Shown here in pieces: positions 8,978 to 18,621 of a DNA stretch of 64,000 bases. Both the position numbers and the translations under genes were made by a program. Every line of letters starts with the position of its first letter. Position 1 is the stretch's first letter. Under the pieces are notes generated by a model. The model was not told the origin of the DNA, searched no databases, and saw only the letters and a program-made list of their open reading frames with translations. The DNA comes from Streptomyces lunaelactis. Lineage in GTDB: Bacteria; Actinomycetota; Actinomycetes; Streptomycetales; Streptomycetaceae. The DNA is taken from contig NZ_CP026304.1 in assembly GCF_003054555.1 (NCBI RefSeq), positions 372,001 through 436,000 on the forward strand. Direction: 5' to 3'.

Positions 8978-9651
8978 CCTTCAGCGTCGTCGTCGTCGAC
9001 GACCAGGCGCTGGTCCGCCGGGGCTTCGCCATGATTCTGCGGGTCCACGACGACATCGAGGTCGTGGCCGAGGCCGGGACCGGGCTCGAGGCGGTCGAGG
9101 CAGCACGTAGACATCGTCCGGATGTGATCCTCATGGACATCCGCATGCCTGGCATGGACGGCATCGAGGCGACCTCCCGGATCCTGCAGGAGGCCGACTG
9201 GGTCGTCCGGGTACTGATCCTGACCACCTTCGACCCGGACGAGTACGTCTACAAGGCACTGCGGGCCGGTGCCAGCGCATTCGTGCTCAAGGACATCCCC
9301 CCTGAACAACTGGCCCCCGCTGTGCGCACCGTGGCCGAGGGCGGGGCACTATTGGCGCCATCGATCACTCGGCGCTTCATTGACCAGTTCGCGGAGCGCC
9401 GTAGCGTCACCACCGCCGTAGCGGGCCGCCTGAAGCGACTCACCGACCGGGAGCGCGAGGTCGGGGTCGCGGTCGCTCGGGGCGCGAGCAACGCGGAGAT
9501 CGCCGAGCACCTCTGCATCGGAGCCGCCACCGTCAAGTCACACGTGTCGAGCATCCTCACCAAACTCGGTCTGCGTGACCGCATCCAGATCGTGATCTTC
9601 GCCTACGAGAGCGGACTCATCGAGGCCGGCGACCACAACGTCGGTCACTGA
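8974..9651 (+). CDS. NarL/FixJ-type response regulator
   Basis: 225 residues with an N-terminal receiver domain (acidic pair Asp9-Asp10, phospho-acceptor Asp55 in LMDIRMPGMDG) and a C-terminal LuxR-type helix-turn-helix (LTDREREVGVAVARG, then NAEIAEHLCIGAATVKSHV). It is the cognate partner of the kinase at 7766, overlapping it by 4 bases. The most likely promoter target is the divergent exporter gene. Confidence 0.95.
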   Translation: MTFSVVVVDDQALVRRGFAMILRVHDDIEVVAEAGTGLEAVEAARRHRPDVILMDIRMPGMDGIEATSRILQEADWVVRVLILTTFDPDEYVYKALRAGASAFVLKDIPPEQLAPAVRTVAEGGALLAPSITRRFIDQFAERRSVTTAVAGRLKRLTDREREVGVAVARGASNAEIAEHLCIGAATVKSHVSSILTKLGLRDRIQIVIFAYESGLIEAGDHNVGH

Positions 9652-9713
9652 GCCCGGACTTACCGGCCGGTCACACTCCATGTTGGCCCCGGCTGTCAGA
9701 GGGGACCTGTTCA

Positions 9714-10160
9714 ATGTGGCTCATGGAGATGGATGCGCAAAGACGCGGGATGTTCTGGGATGTGTTGGAGGGTCGGGTTCCGCCACCGCCCGCCGCGGTG
9801 CTGCTGGGATGGGAACTGGTCGGGGTCGATCCGGAGCAGGGGACCATCGAGGTGGCCTTTGAGGCGGGCGATCAGTTCGCGAACCCCGTCGGTGTGATCC
9901 AGGGAGGCTTCTTGGCCGCGATGCTCGACGACACGTTGGGTCCGGCGCTGGTCGCGACGCTTCCGGAAAACCAGTTCGCGCCGACTCTCGATCTTCATGT
10001 TCAGTTCCTGCGTCCCGCCCGTCCCGGACGGCTTCTGGGGCGGGGGCGAATAGTGCAACGCGGCCGGGATGTGTGTTTTCTCGCCGGTGAGCTCATCGAC
10101 CCCGATGGCAGGACTGTGGCTGTGGCGACCACGACCGCGCGCATCCAGACCGTTCGTTAG
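9714..10160 (+). CDS. PaaI-type hotdog-fold thioesterase
   Basis: 148 residues. The segment NPVGVIQGGFLAAMLDDTLG is the hotdog helix with the Gly-Gly and acidic residue that place and hydrolyse acyl-CoA thioesters in PaaI-like enzymes, and LDLHVQFLRPARPGRLLGRG is the typical following strand pair. ATG at 9714 follows AGAGGGGAC at a good distance. It stands alone, 62 bases after the response regulator, and could be read through from it. The substrate is unknown. Confidence 0.88.
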   Translation: MWLMEMDAQRRGMFWDVLEGRVPPPPAAVLLGWELVGVDPEQGTIEVAFEAGDQFANPVGVIQGGFLAAMLDDTLGPALVATLPENQFAPTLDLHVQFLRPARPGRLLGRGRIVQRGRDVCFLAGELIDPDGRTVAVATTTARIQTVR

Positions 10161-10264
10161 TCGGTCTCACCGTCGCTCTTTCACCAGGTCAGTCCGTGAC
10201 GGACCCGTGGCGCAAGGGCGGTGCTCGGGGGGAGTGGACACGCCCGAGGCTGACAGGAGAAGGG

Positions 10265-10753
10265 TCACATGGGCAGGGAGACTCGCACAGCCTTGCCCCG
10301 TCGATCAGGGTCGTAGCGGACTTCGAGGGTGCCATCGACCTCGGCAGCGAGGTCGTGGACCAGCCGTAGACCCCGCCCGCCGATGTCGTCGGGGCGCGAG
10401 GGAGGCAGCACACGCGGGAGGCCCGGGTCGCGGTCGTGGACGGCGATCGTCAGAGAGTGGTCCCCGGTCACCAGGGTGAGCTCGGCGAGGGGGGACAACC
10501 GGGCGGCGTGCTTGACGGTATTCGCCACCAGCTCGGTGATGATCAGCAGTGCACGGTCCAGGCAGTCCTCCTCCATGTCCGGAGTGCCCCCTGCGAGGAT
10601 GGCTTTTGCCGCGCGTCGGGTAGCGGGGACCGAATGGGCGTCGGTCTGGAAAGTCACTTCACAGCGGAACCGGGGAGCGCTCACGTTCTGCATCAGGGAC
10701 TCGGGCGCCACCATCCCATCTGCGCGGCGACTTTGAACCTGGGTTGCATACAT
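10265..10753 (-). CDS. RsbW-like ATP-binding regulatory protein (HATPase_c_2)
   Basis: 162 residues if started at the ATG at 10753; the start is uncertain because in-frame alternatives exist upstream (10891) and downstream (MVAPES, MQNVSAP). The C-terminal 130 residues form a GHKL ATPase domain of the anti-sigma/serine-kinase kind: LIITELVANTVKHA (N box), AVHDRDPGLPRV (G1) and DDIGGRGLRLVHDLAAE (G2). Streptomycetes carry many such free-standing proteins acting in partner-switching signalling. The upstream region contains the TATGCATACATGTTA sequence shared with the padR promoter region, suggesting PadR control. Confidence 0.82.
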   Translation of the reverse strand: MYATQVQSRRADGMVAPESLMQNVSAPRFRCEVTFQTDAHSVPATRRAAKAILAGGTPDMEEDCLDRALLIITELVANTVKHAARLSPLAELTLVTGDHSLTIAVHDRDPGLPRVLPPSRPDDIGGRGLRLVHDLAAEVDGTLEVRYDPDRRGKAVRVSLPM

Positions 10754-10884
10754 GTCCAGTGACCGTCCTGACTCGTGTCGGACTGGAGTGATGGTGCGAT
10801 CGACCTGATGTTCCGCCGAGGATCGATTCTCCGGTCGTGGGCTTCGACGGTGGAGGAGGCACCTCCTTCGCCGAGAACTGAAGT

Positions 10885-10899
10885 TATGCATACATGTTA
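10885..10899. promoter_or_regulatory. Candidate PadR operator, copy 1
   Basis: TATGCATACATGTTA differs at one base from 12354-12368, which lies in front of padR. A third partial match (TGCATACATGT) overlaps the chosen ATG of the ATPase gene at 10745-10755. A function as an operator is inferred from the repetition and location only. Confidence 0.4.
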
Positions 10900-11039
10900 A
10901 GTAGGGGTGACGGGGGGGTCAATGGCTTCAGGGAAAGGATCAAGATGTTATGTCCAGCAATGTCGGACACCACGACCGGCCTGCGCTGACGGCCGCTGGC
11001 GACAGGAAGACGTGTGCCGGCTGACGCCCTTGTGGGGGC

Positions 11040-12305
11040 TCAGTCACGGTGAACGATTGCCTGCAACTCTCGTGCCAGTCGGATGACAGCTTCATCCGAG
11101 CTCTGCCGACCTGCGAGGGCGTCGTGTGCGACTGCCTGGACAGCCAGGCTCACCTGCTCGTAGCTTGGGCTTTTGGGGCGAGGTTTGGCTGTCAGGACGC
11201 TCTGCTTGAGCGTCGGCAGGTAGGGGAACCTGCGCACCAGGGCGGGATCTGAGTACAGGGCCGCCCGTACGGGTGGCAGTGACCCTTGGGTGAGCACCTG
11301 TCGCTGGACGTGCTCGCTGGTGAGGTAGGCGATCAGCTCGGTTGCCGATTTCTGATGCCGCGAGTTGGCGCTGACAGCAAGGTTGGAGCCTCCGAGGATG
11401 CTCGAACCTTGGCCGTTCGGGCCGGGGAGCGGGACGGCGCCGACCTTCCCGGCGATCTCGGAGCCCTTCTCGTTGGCCAGGTCATACACGTATGGCCAGT
11501 TGCGCAGGAAGAGCAGGTCGCCATTCTGGAATGCGCGCCGCGATTCTTCTTCCTTGAAGGCAAGGGCGCCTCTGGGTATCCAGCCGTCGCGAACGCCGCG
11601 GGCGAGGAAGTCCAGCCCCTCGCGGGCGGCGGGGGAATCGACGGTGACCCGTGCTCCCTCGTCGCTGAGTATCTGGCCCCCGGCAGACTGGATGACCTCG
11701 GCGATATTGACCGTGAGCCCCTCATAGGGAAGGTATTGGCCGGCATAGCCGTCCAGGCCGTACTTCGGCGCGATCGATTTCGCCATGCTCTCGAGTTCGT
11801 GCCAGGTGCGTGGTGGCTGCCGGCCCTCTCGCTTGATCAGGTCCTTGCGGTAGTAGAGCAGTCCCGCGTTGGTGACGTAGGGGACTGCGTAGAGCTCTCC
11901 CCGGAAGGTGGCGGTGTCCACGAGGGGAGCCAGAAAATCGTCGAGCGGGAACCGGTCGGCATCCAGCGGGGTGATCCAACCAGAGGCGGCGAATTCCGAA
12001 GTCCATGCGACATCGATGTTGAGCACGTCGAAACGGCCGCTGCCCGAACGCAGGCCGGTTTCCATTTGTGCGCGCACCTCGTCCGCAGCTTCGGGCAGTT
12101 CGATGACCTTTACCTTTTCGGCGGGATGCGAGCGGTTCCACTCGCTCAGCACGTTGCGCAGGTAATCCGTCAGGTCACCGCCAGTCACGAACGTCATCGG
12201 GCCGGTCTCAGAAGGCCGTTGCGCGCTGCCGCCATCCCCAGTGCAGCCCCCGAGGAGCAAGGCTCCGACGATGAGCCCTCCAGCAGCGGCTCGCGCCCAC
12301 CGCAT
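11040..12305 (-). CDS. Extracellular solute-binding lipoprotein, family 1 (sugar-type)
   Basis: 421 residues. Signal peptide with lipobox-like end LLLGGC (Cys21), then an acidic/glycine linker and a family 1 binding-protein fold: FDVLNIDVAWTSEFAASGWI in lobe 1, and YAVPYVTNAGLLYYRKDLI and AVSANSRHQKSATELIAYLT in the hinge and lobe 2 regions, as in maltose- or trehalose-type binders. No permease genes adjoin. It is divergent from padR across a 156-bp gap that holds the second candidate operator, so it may belong to the same regulon. The ligand cannot be told from sequence. Confidence 0.88.
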   Translation of the reverse strand: MRWARAAAGGLIVGALLLGGCTGDGGSAQRPSETGPMTFVTGGDLTDYLRNVLSEWNRSHPAEKVKVIELPEAADEVRAQMETGLRSGSGRFDVLNIDVAWTSEFAASGWITPLDADRFPLDDFLAPLVDTATFRGELYAVPYVTNAGLLYYRKDLIKREGRQPPRTWHELESMAKSIAPKYGLDGYAGQYLPYEGLTVNIAEVIQSAGGQILSDEGARVTVDSPAAREGLDFLARGVRDGWIPRGALAFKEEESRRAFQNGDLLFLRNWPYVYDLANEKGSEIAGKVGAVPLPGPNGQGSSILGGSNLAVSANSRHQKSATELIAYLTSEHVQRQVLTQGSLPPVRAALYSDPALVRRFPYLPTLKQSVLTAKPRPKSPSYEQVSLAVQAVAHDALAGRQSSDEAVIRLARELQAIVHRD

Positions 12306-12353
12306 GGATGCCTCCTTCGTGTGGCGCGTACGTCGCCCTCCCGGCGTATGCTC

Positions 12354-12368
12354 TATGCATACCTGTTA
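12354..12368. promoter_or_regulatory. Candidate PadR operator, copy 2
   Basis: TATGCATACCTGTTA lies between the divergent solute-binding-protein and padR genes, and matches 10885-10899 at 14 of 15 positions. It is well placed for autoregulation of padR. Confidence 0.42.
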
Positions 12369-12461
12369 GCCATTACGGAAACCAGGGCTGGCAGAAGAAG
12401 GAAGCAAAGCCGGAGGAAGTCACGATTGCCTCCGTGATCTGCGGCGAGGGGAAGATGCGCA

Positions 12462-12965
12462 GTGCGTCTCGCCCTACTGGTGCTTTTGTTCAACGGGCCG
12501 GCTCATGGATATGAGCTCAAGCAGGCTCTTGAGAAGCTCATGGGTGCAGCTTACCCTCAGCCCAACATCGGTCAGATTTATGTCACTCTCGGTCGCCTCG
12601 AGAACGCAGGTCTGATCAAAGGGGAAGACGTCGCCCAATCCAATCGGCCGAACAAACGCATCTACGAGCTCACCGAAGCCGGGCGCGAGGTGGCGGCTGA
12701 CTGGTTTGAGGAGCCGGCCGCGCCGAAGGTGCGGGACGACTTCTTCATGAAGCTGGCGCTCGCCCACGAGACGGGCGCGGCCGACCGGATCAGTTTGATC
12801 AACAAGCAGCGTCGTTACTGCCTGAATGCCATGCGTGACCTCTCCAAGCTCGCAGCCTCGGAAGACCGTGACAAGCGAATCTCGCAATTGCTGATCGAGG
12901 GTGCCATGCTGCACCTACAGGCCGACCTCGACTGGCTGGAACGCTGTCAGGAGGAGCTTGAATGA
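12462..12965 (+). CDS. PadR-family transcriptional regulator
   Basis: 167 residues starting at GTG 12462, with GAGGGGAAG upstream. The N-terminal winged helix ([19 protein letters not shown], then [19 protein letters not shown]) is the PadR DNA-binding domain, and the C-terminal 80 residues form the helical dimerisation arm. It overlaps the ABC ATPase gene by ATGA. PadR proteins of this kind usually repress an adjacent exporter and release DNA on binding a toxic compound, and that role fits here. Confidence 0.92.
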   Translation: MRLALLVLLFNGPAHGYELKQALEKLMGAAYPQPNIGQIYVTLGRLENAGLIKGEDVAQSNRPNKRIYELTEAGREVAADWFEEPAAPKVRDDFFMKLALAHETGAADRISLINKQRRYCLNAMRDLSKLAASEDRDKRISQLLIEGAMLHLQADLDWLERCQEELE

Positions 12966-13732
12966 GCCGGGACGCCTCCTCTGCTGCCGGTGCTCCGCAG
13001 CCAATGGTCAGGGCGCAGGGCCTGGTCAAGACATACCGTGCGGAAGGCGCCGAGGCCAGAGCCGTGCGTGGCGTCGATCTGCAGGTGGAGCCCGGCGAAT
13101 TCGTTGCCGTCACCGGACCCTCGGGCGCCGGGAAATCCACGCTGCTGCATCTGCTGGGTGGCTTGGACCGCCCGGACAGCGGGGAACTCTGGCTGGACGG
13201 TCGCCAGGTCGACTCGCTGAGCGAGGCTCGCTGGGCAGTGCTACGCCGACGCAGCATCGGAATCGTCTTCCAGTTCTTCAACCTGATCTCCAACATGACC
13301 GTGGCCGACAACATCGAACTCCCGGCACTGCTGGCCGGCAAGAGTCCACGGCAGGCGAGGGAGAGCTGCGAGGAACTGCTCGCCGAGCTGAGCCTGGAGA
13401 GCAAGCGGCGCAGCATGCCCGCCGAGCTGTCCGGGGGCGAGCAGCAGCGGGTCGCGCTGGCCCGGGCCCTCGTCAACCACCCGCGCCTGCTCCTCGCCGA
13501 CGAGCCGACCGGCAGCCTGGACAGCAAGGGCGGCCGCGATGTCCTGCGACTGCTGGCCCGCTTCCATCAGCGTGGCCAAACCATTCTGCTGGTCACGCAC
13601 GACGCCAGGGCTGCCAGCACGGCGGACCGAGTGATCTATTTCTTCGACGGCCAAGTCGTCGACGATGCGGTCCTCGGCGGGCCTGAGCACGTGCCGAGCA
13701 CTGTCGCCGACATCCTGAGACTCAAGGATTGA
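12962..13732 (+). CDS. ABC transporter ATPase, MacB/LolD type
   Basis: 256 residues. Walker A is GPSGAGKST (residues 52-60), the signature motif is [15 protein letters not shown], Walker B is [12 protein letters not shown], and the switch His is in LVTHD. Partner of the FtsX-type permease encoded 4 bases downstream. Together they should form a mechanotransmission-type exporter that works from the outer face of the membrane. Confidence 0.95.
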   Translation: MSRDASSAAGAPQPMVRAQGLVKTYRAEGAEARAVRGVDLQVEPGEFVAVTGPSGAGKSTLLHLLGGLDRPDSGELWLDGRQVDSLSEARWAVLRRRSIGIVFQFFNLISNMTVADNIELPALLAGKSPRQARESCEELLAELSLESKRRSMPAELSGGEQQRVALARALVNHPRLLLADEPTGSLDSKGGRDVLRLLARFHQRGQTILLVTHDARAASTADRVIYFFDGQVVDDAVLGGPEHVPSTVADILRLKD

Positions 13733-13735
13733 CCG

Positions 13736-16045
13736 ATGCGGGCCATCGTGCGTTGGGCGCACGCCGACCTTCGGGCCAACCGCGGCGAGGCACTGTTCAT
13801 CGTCCTGGCGATCGCAGGGATCACCGCCTCCCTGCTGCTGGCGGGCGGGCTCCTGCAATATGCGGCCAACCCGTGGCAGCGCGTCTTCACCGAGTCCTCC
13901 GGCGCACACGTATGGATCCATACCCGAGCCGACGAACGCACATCGAAACTGACTGACATTGACGGTGTCAAAGCCTTCTCCGGGCCGTTCCCGACTGCCC
14001 CGGCCACCGCCGAAATCCGGGGTGCGAGCGTGTCACTGGAGCTGCGCGGCGCCGAAACCGAGCCTCCCCACGCGGCTCGCCCACTGGTTGATTCCGGACA
14101 CTGGCTGGACAATAGCGTCCCCAATGGCATCGTGCTCGAGCGATCGGTCGCCGATGCGCTGTGGGCCAAGCCCGGCGACGCTCTTCGAGTTCGGGGCAGC
14201 GACGGCGAATACACGACTCTTCGTGTCGTGGGGCTCGCGGACACGGCAGAACCGCGCTTCGTCCATGGGGTGAGGCCGGGCATCGCCTGGCTGCTGCCCT
14301 CACAACTTCACCGGGTCGAACCCGACACCCGTCGTGTCGGACAGACGGTCGGACTTCGGCTGGCCGATCCCCAGGACACCGACTTCGCCGCGCAGCAGGC
14401 GGTCACCTTGATCGGTGCCGACCAGGTTGCCAGAGTCTCCACGTGGGAAGAGGCGCGAGCCGAAACCGAGGGCGACAACCGCCTCCTGGGGCTGATGCTT
14501 GGCTCCTTCGGTCTGGGGGCGCTGCTGGCCGCCGCCATCGCGGTAACCGGAGCAATCAGTACCCGCGTTCGCGGCCATCTGCCTGACATCTCCATCCTGA
14601 AAGCCGTCGGCTTCACCCCCGGTCAGGTCGTACGCGCGTTCCTCGTCGAGCATGCAGCTTTCGCGGTCATAGGCGTTGCCATCGGGGCGGTCGTCACGGA
14701 GACACTGGGCCCCCGGATTCCCGGCCGCATCGGGGACGCGATGGTGCTGTGGCGCGAGCTGCCCCAGCATGCCTGGGCCCCCCTTGCCACGGCACTCGGA
14801 GCGGTTCTCGTGATCGCAGCGGCCACCGGCCTGGCTGCATGGCGGGCCGGCCGCGTGTCACCCATTCCCATTGCCCGGGGAGCCGTCAAGAGCGGCCGGC
14901 GGCTCTCCAGAACTGCCAGATTCGCTCTGCAGCTGAGGACACCGCCCGCACTCGTACTCGGCTGGCGCGGGGCATTCCACCGCCCGGCGCGCGCCGCAGC
15001 GGCCGTGGGGCGGCTCGCGCTCCCGCTGCTGATGATCACGATTGCCCTGGGGGCCTGGTCGACCCTGGACCGCTTTGAAAGCCGACCCGAAGACGTGGGA
15101 CTCGCCGCGGAACTTCGCGCCAAGCCGGAGGGCATCGACGACGCGACGGCGCGCAAGCTGCTGTCCGATCAACCGGGCGTGACTGCGGTCTACCCGGGCG
15201 TCGAAGTCGCGGCGCTGGTCCCCGGCCAGACGAGGACGATCACGCTCCGAGGGCTGGGCACCTCTGAACACCCTTACCCATTCACGATCGCAGAGGGCCG
15301 TACCATCCAGGGCTCGGACGAAGCAGTGGCGGGCCAGGGACTTCTTGACCTCGTGGGAGCGAAGGTCGGCGACTGGGTCCGGATGACCGTCGGAGGAAGC
15401 CCGATAGTCCTCCATATCGTGGGCCGCAGTATCGAGCCGCAGGACAACGGTCGAGTGATCTCTACTACCGTCGCCACACTTCGCGAGGGGGACCCCGCGC
15501 TGCGGCCCGAGTTCTACAACCTGGTCCTCGCGCGTGCAGCTGACCCCGACACAGTGAGCACCTCACTGGCCGAGTCCTCCCACGGCGGTCTCGAGCTCCG
15601 AAAGAACACCAACCCCGCCGACCAACTCTCCGCCGCCCGCGGGGTGATCATCGGACTCGTCGGAGTGCTCGCCTTCATCGGCCTGGCTGAACTCTTCACG
15701 GTCATCGCCGCGGGACTTCGCGAACATGGCCGTGACCTTCTCGCCCTCAAAGCCATCGGACTGACGCCTCGTCAGATCGCGGCAGTGATTGTCACAAGCA
15801 CAGGGTTCATTGCGGCCGCAGCAGCCCTGACAGGGACCATCCTGGGGGTGCTCGCATCGACTTGGCTGATCGACCTGCAGGGCCGATCCAGCGGGCTCGG
15901 CGCGGGCATAGCCCAGCCTCCATCCCCGGGAATGCTGCTACTGCTCGGTGCAGCCGCCGTTGCTGGGGCGATCGCAATCTCAACTCTGCCGGCCACGCGC
16001 GCTTCCCGGCGCAGGCTGACCGACAGGCAAAGCGATGTTATGTGA
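13736..16045 (+). CDS. FtsX/MacB-type ABC permease
   Basis: 769 residues with the long two-unit layout seen in actinobacterial FtsX-like permeases: N-terminal membrane helix (residues 20-40), a large extracellular MacB core-like domain (about 45-245), a three-helix FtsX unit (about 250-380), a further helix near 420, a second extracellular domain (about 440-630) and a final three-helix unit (about 635-760). Both FtsX units show the LLALKAIGLTPRQI-like coupling helix (ISILKAVGFTPGQV in the first). Coupled to the ATPase gene and to padR. Confidence 0.93.
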   Translation: MRAIVRWAHADLRANRGEALFIVLAIAGITASLLLAGGLLQYAANPWQRVFTESSGAHVWIHTRADERTSKLTDIDGVKAFSGPFPTAPATAEIRGASVSLELRGAETEPPHAARPLVDSGHWLDNSVPNGIVLERSVADALWAKPGDALRVRGSDGEYTTLRVVGLADTAEPRFVHGVRPGIAWLLPSQLHRVEPDTRRVGQTVGLRLADPQDTDFAAQQAVTLIGADQVARVSTWEEARAETEGDNRLLGLMLGSFGLGALLAAAIAVTGAISTRVRGHLPDISILKAVGFTPGQVVRAFLVEHAAFAVIGVAIGAVVTETLGPRIPGRIGDAMVLWRELPQHAWAPLATALGAVLVIAAATGLAAWRAGRVSPIPIARGAVKSGRRLSRTARFALQLRTPPALVLGWRGAFHRPARAAAAVGRLALPLLMITIALGAWSTLDRFESRPEDVGLAAELRAKPEGIDDATARKLLSDQPGVTAVYPGVEVAALVPGQTRTITLRGLGTSEHPYPFTIAEGRTIQGSDEAVAGQGLLDLVGAKVGDWVRMTVGGSPIVLHIVGRSIEPQDNGRVISTTVATLREGDPALRPEFYNLVLARAADPDTVSTSLAESSHGGLELRKNTNPADQLSAARGVIIGLVGVLAFIGLAELFTVIAAGLREHGRDLLALKAIGLTPRQIAAVIVTSTGFIAAAAALTGTILGVLASTWLIDLQGRSSGLGAGIAQPPSPGMLLLLGAAAVAGAIAISTLPATRASRRRLTDRQSDVM

Positions 16046-16118
16046 GCGTGCGCAGGGCGGCGACGGTTCGAGGGAGAGCCCCATATGCCCATGCCCACCT
16101 CATCGCCCGTGGATCTGC

Positions 16119-17116
16119 AGTTCGTTCAGTGCCTAGCATTGTGGTTCGTCAGGCACGGGGAAGGTCGCTGTGACGCGGAATCCGCCGTCCTGGCGGGCTG
16201 TCCAGTCGACGGTGCCGCCCAGCATGGACACGCGCTCGCTCAGTCCGGTCAGCCCATGACCGCCGCTGGGCAGAGGTGCCGGAGCGGGTTGGGTGGGCGG
16301 ATCGTTGTCGATGACGACCTTGAGTATGCCGGGCAGGTGCCGCAGTGTGACGCGTACGGGGGCGTGAGCCGCGTGCTTACGGGCATTGGGTCAGGCCTTC
16401 CTGCACCAGCCGGTACACCGCGGCCTGCACCGAGGGGGCCACGCGCGCCGCGTCGCCCGCGATCTCGAAGGTGATTGGCGCACCGGCTGCCCGTGACTCC
16501 TCCACGACCACGGCCACTTCGTCGAGCGTCGGTTGTGGTGTCACGGGGCCTCGTCGCTGCCGTCGCTCTCCCTGAGTACGCCCAGTACCTGGCGCAGTTC
16601 GTTGAGTGCTTGGCGGCCCATCTGACCCATCAACTTCCCTGTGTCGGTGGCCACTTGGTTGTCGCCGGCCGCTCCGGCTTCAAGGGCAACGGCGTGCACG
16701 ACCATCAAGCTGACCCGGTGCGAGACGATGTCGTGCATCTCCCTGGCGATGCGTGCGCGTTCCTGTATCCGGGCCTCTGTGTTCGGCCGTGCCAAGCTTC
16801 CCCTACCTCCGCAAACGGGTACTTCTTACCGCCGTCCGATGACGGACCTGCTCAGGCAGGACGGCGCTCGCTGGAGTACATACTTCGACGGCCAACAGAG
16901 CGCCAAGACGAGCGCGTTATTGACCACGAAGTACCAGGGACTCACCCAACAGGGCTCTTTGTCCACGAGCCCTGGCCCATCCTCGCGATAGAGATGACGC
17001 AGCAAGCGATAGCGCACCGGACCCCCAGCAACCAACAAAAGCGGCGCCACGGCCACCGCCCCAACCGTCACACCGAACCGGACAGCATGACTCCCGGCAA
17101 CATTTCCGACCCGCAT
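16119..17116 (-). pseudogene. Broken NarL-type sensor histidine kinase
   Basis: Pieces of one kinase lie in different minus-strand frames. A membrane part with two or three helices ends near 16826. The dimerisation box (ARIAREMHDIVSHRVSLMVV) is in 16541-16795. The ATPase part (VAPSVQAAVYRLVQEGLT, then NARKHAAHAPVRVTL and GGHGLTGLSERVSMLGG) spans 16540-16119. At least three frame breaks separate them; the one near 16385 is a single extra C inside the LTNARKH codons. No response regulator gene follows, so the pair has been lost or never existed here. Confidence 0.8.
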
Positions 17117-17454
17117 GGCTCCAGTCTGCCGATCAGAAGAACCCCAGGCACTGCTCTCTTACGGAATTTGTGCCTGATCCTGCTAGAAGTGAACGAAGCC
17201 AGACGCGGTATTCCGGGCGGGGCGTGCCGCGTACCGGAATCGGTGGCCTCGGGGCCGCCGGGAGCGGGCTCGTACGCGGCCTCGGCGGGCCCCCGGCCGC
17301 ACTTTGGCAGCGGCTCACAATCCCTGGGTCGACCACCTCCGGACAGGCGCTCACCCGCCCGCCCACGTCCTCGACAAACCGGCTCTGACCTGGTGTTCTT
17401 CGGGGATCCGCCTAGGCTGGGGAGGTCTGCTGGACACCATCGAAGGGGGACTTC
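17117..17454. other. Intergenic stretch, nothing recognised
   Basis: Upstream region of the GyrB-like gene at 17455; no coding frame with family resemblance and no clear operator. Confidence 0.4.
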
Positions 17455-18621
17455 GTGAGTGACGACGCGATCAGGTACGACGCTGCCCACATCCAGGTAC
17501 TGGAGGGGTTGGAGGCCGTTCGGAAGCGGCCTGGGATGTACGTCGGCTCGACCGGCGAACGCGGCCTGCACCAGCTGGTGTTCGAGGTCTCCGGCCGGGC
17601 GGTCAACGAGGTCCTGGCCGGCCGCGCCGGCTCCGTCGACGTCACCCTCACGCCTGATGGCTGGGTGCGTGTCGACGACGACGGGCCGGGCGTCCCCGTC
17701 GAGGCGGCCGGGGACACCCGCGGTCCCGGCCTCGAAGCCCTGCTGACCCGCATGCACGCAGGGGCGGAGCCCCGCGGCCGCAACGCCGCGTCGTTGGGTC
17801 TCTTCGGCATCGGGCCCTGTGTCACCAACGCGCTGTCGAGCCGCCTGACGGCCGAAGTGCGGCGCGAGGGGGTGCGCTGGGTCCAGGAGTACGCCCGAGG
17901 CATCGCGCTCACCCCGCCCACCGCCGCGGGACCGGCGACCGGAGGCGGGAGCACCATCGCCTTCCTACCCGACCCAGACATCTTCGGAACGGCGGAGTTC
18001 TCGTTCGACGTGCTGGCGGAACGCTTCAGGGAACTGGCTTTCCTGAACGGGGACCTGGACATCTCACTGACCGAGGAACGACCCCCGGGCGGGTTCCGGT
18101 CGGAGCGGTTCCAGTACCCGGGCGGGGCGCGGGACTTCGTCGCCTTCCTCGACGCGAGGGCGGGCGCGCCCGTTCACCCGGACGTCATCGGTTTCGAGCG
18201 GGAGGACCCGCGGATAGCGGGGACGGTGGAGGTGGCCCTCCGTTGGTGCGGCTCCCGTGAGGAGCGGGTCCGGACCTTCGCCAACAGCCGTCCCACCCCT
18301 GGGGGCGGCACGCACGCGGCGGGCTTCCGCGACGGGGTGGCGGCCGCGTTCAACGCGTACGCGCGGGAGCGGCGACTGCTGACAGCGGCGGACCCCGATC
18401 TCGGTGTCGACCGGATCGGTGACGGCCTGACGGCGGTCGTGTCGGTGAAGCTGGACCGTCCCGAGTTCCTCGGCTCCACGAACGGCGTGCTGGGCGGCGC
18501 CGCAGTGCGTGCCTGCGTCGGTGAGGCCGTCCGGGAACACCTCGGCAGGTGGCTGAAGGGGCATCCGGAGCAGGCCGCGGCCGTCATCGGCCGGATTGTT
18601 CAGGGCGCCCGCCGGGACTGA
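17455..18621 (+). CDS. GyrB-like GHKL ATPase without TOPRIM domain
   Basis: 388 residues from GTG 17455 (GAAGGGGGA upstream). The opening IQVLEGLEAVRKRPGMYVGS is unmistakably type II topoisomerase B subunit, and the protein continues through the ATPase and transducer domains (YARERRLL..., DGLTAVVSVKLDRPEFLG), ending about where the TOPRIM domain of GyrB would begin. Active-site positions are partly lost: the catalytic Glu is kept (Glu44) but the Mg-binding Asn two helical turns on is Arg48 (EVSGRAVNE instead of EVVDNAIDE), while DDGPGVPV keeps the Asp-Gly motif and LGLFGIG replaces GGLHGVG. It cannot cleave DNA by itself. It could bind gyrase subunits or act as an unrelated switch. Confidence 0.85.
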   Translation: MSDDAIRYDAAHIQVLEGLEAVRKRPGMYVGSTGERGLHQLVFEVSGRAVNEVLAGRAGSVDVTLTPDGWVRVDDDGPGVPVEAAGDTRGPGLEALLTRMHAGAEPRGRNAASLGLFGIGPCVTNALSSRLTAEVRREGVRWVQEYARGIALTPPTAAGPATGGGSTIAFLPDPDIFGTAEFSFDVLAERFRELAFLNGDLDISLTEERPPGGFRSERFQYPGGARDFVAFLDARAGAPVHPDVIGFEREDPRIAGTVEVALRWCGSREERVRTFANSRPTPGGGTHAAGFRDGVAAAFNAYARERRLLTAADPDLGVDRIGDGLTAVVSVKLDRPEFLGSTNGVLGGAAVRACVGEAVREHLGRWLKGHPEQAAAVIGRIVQGARRD

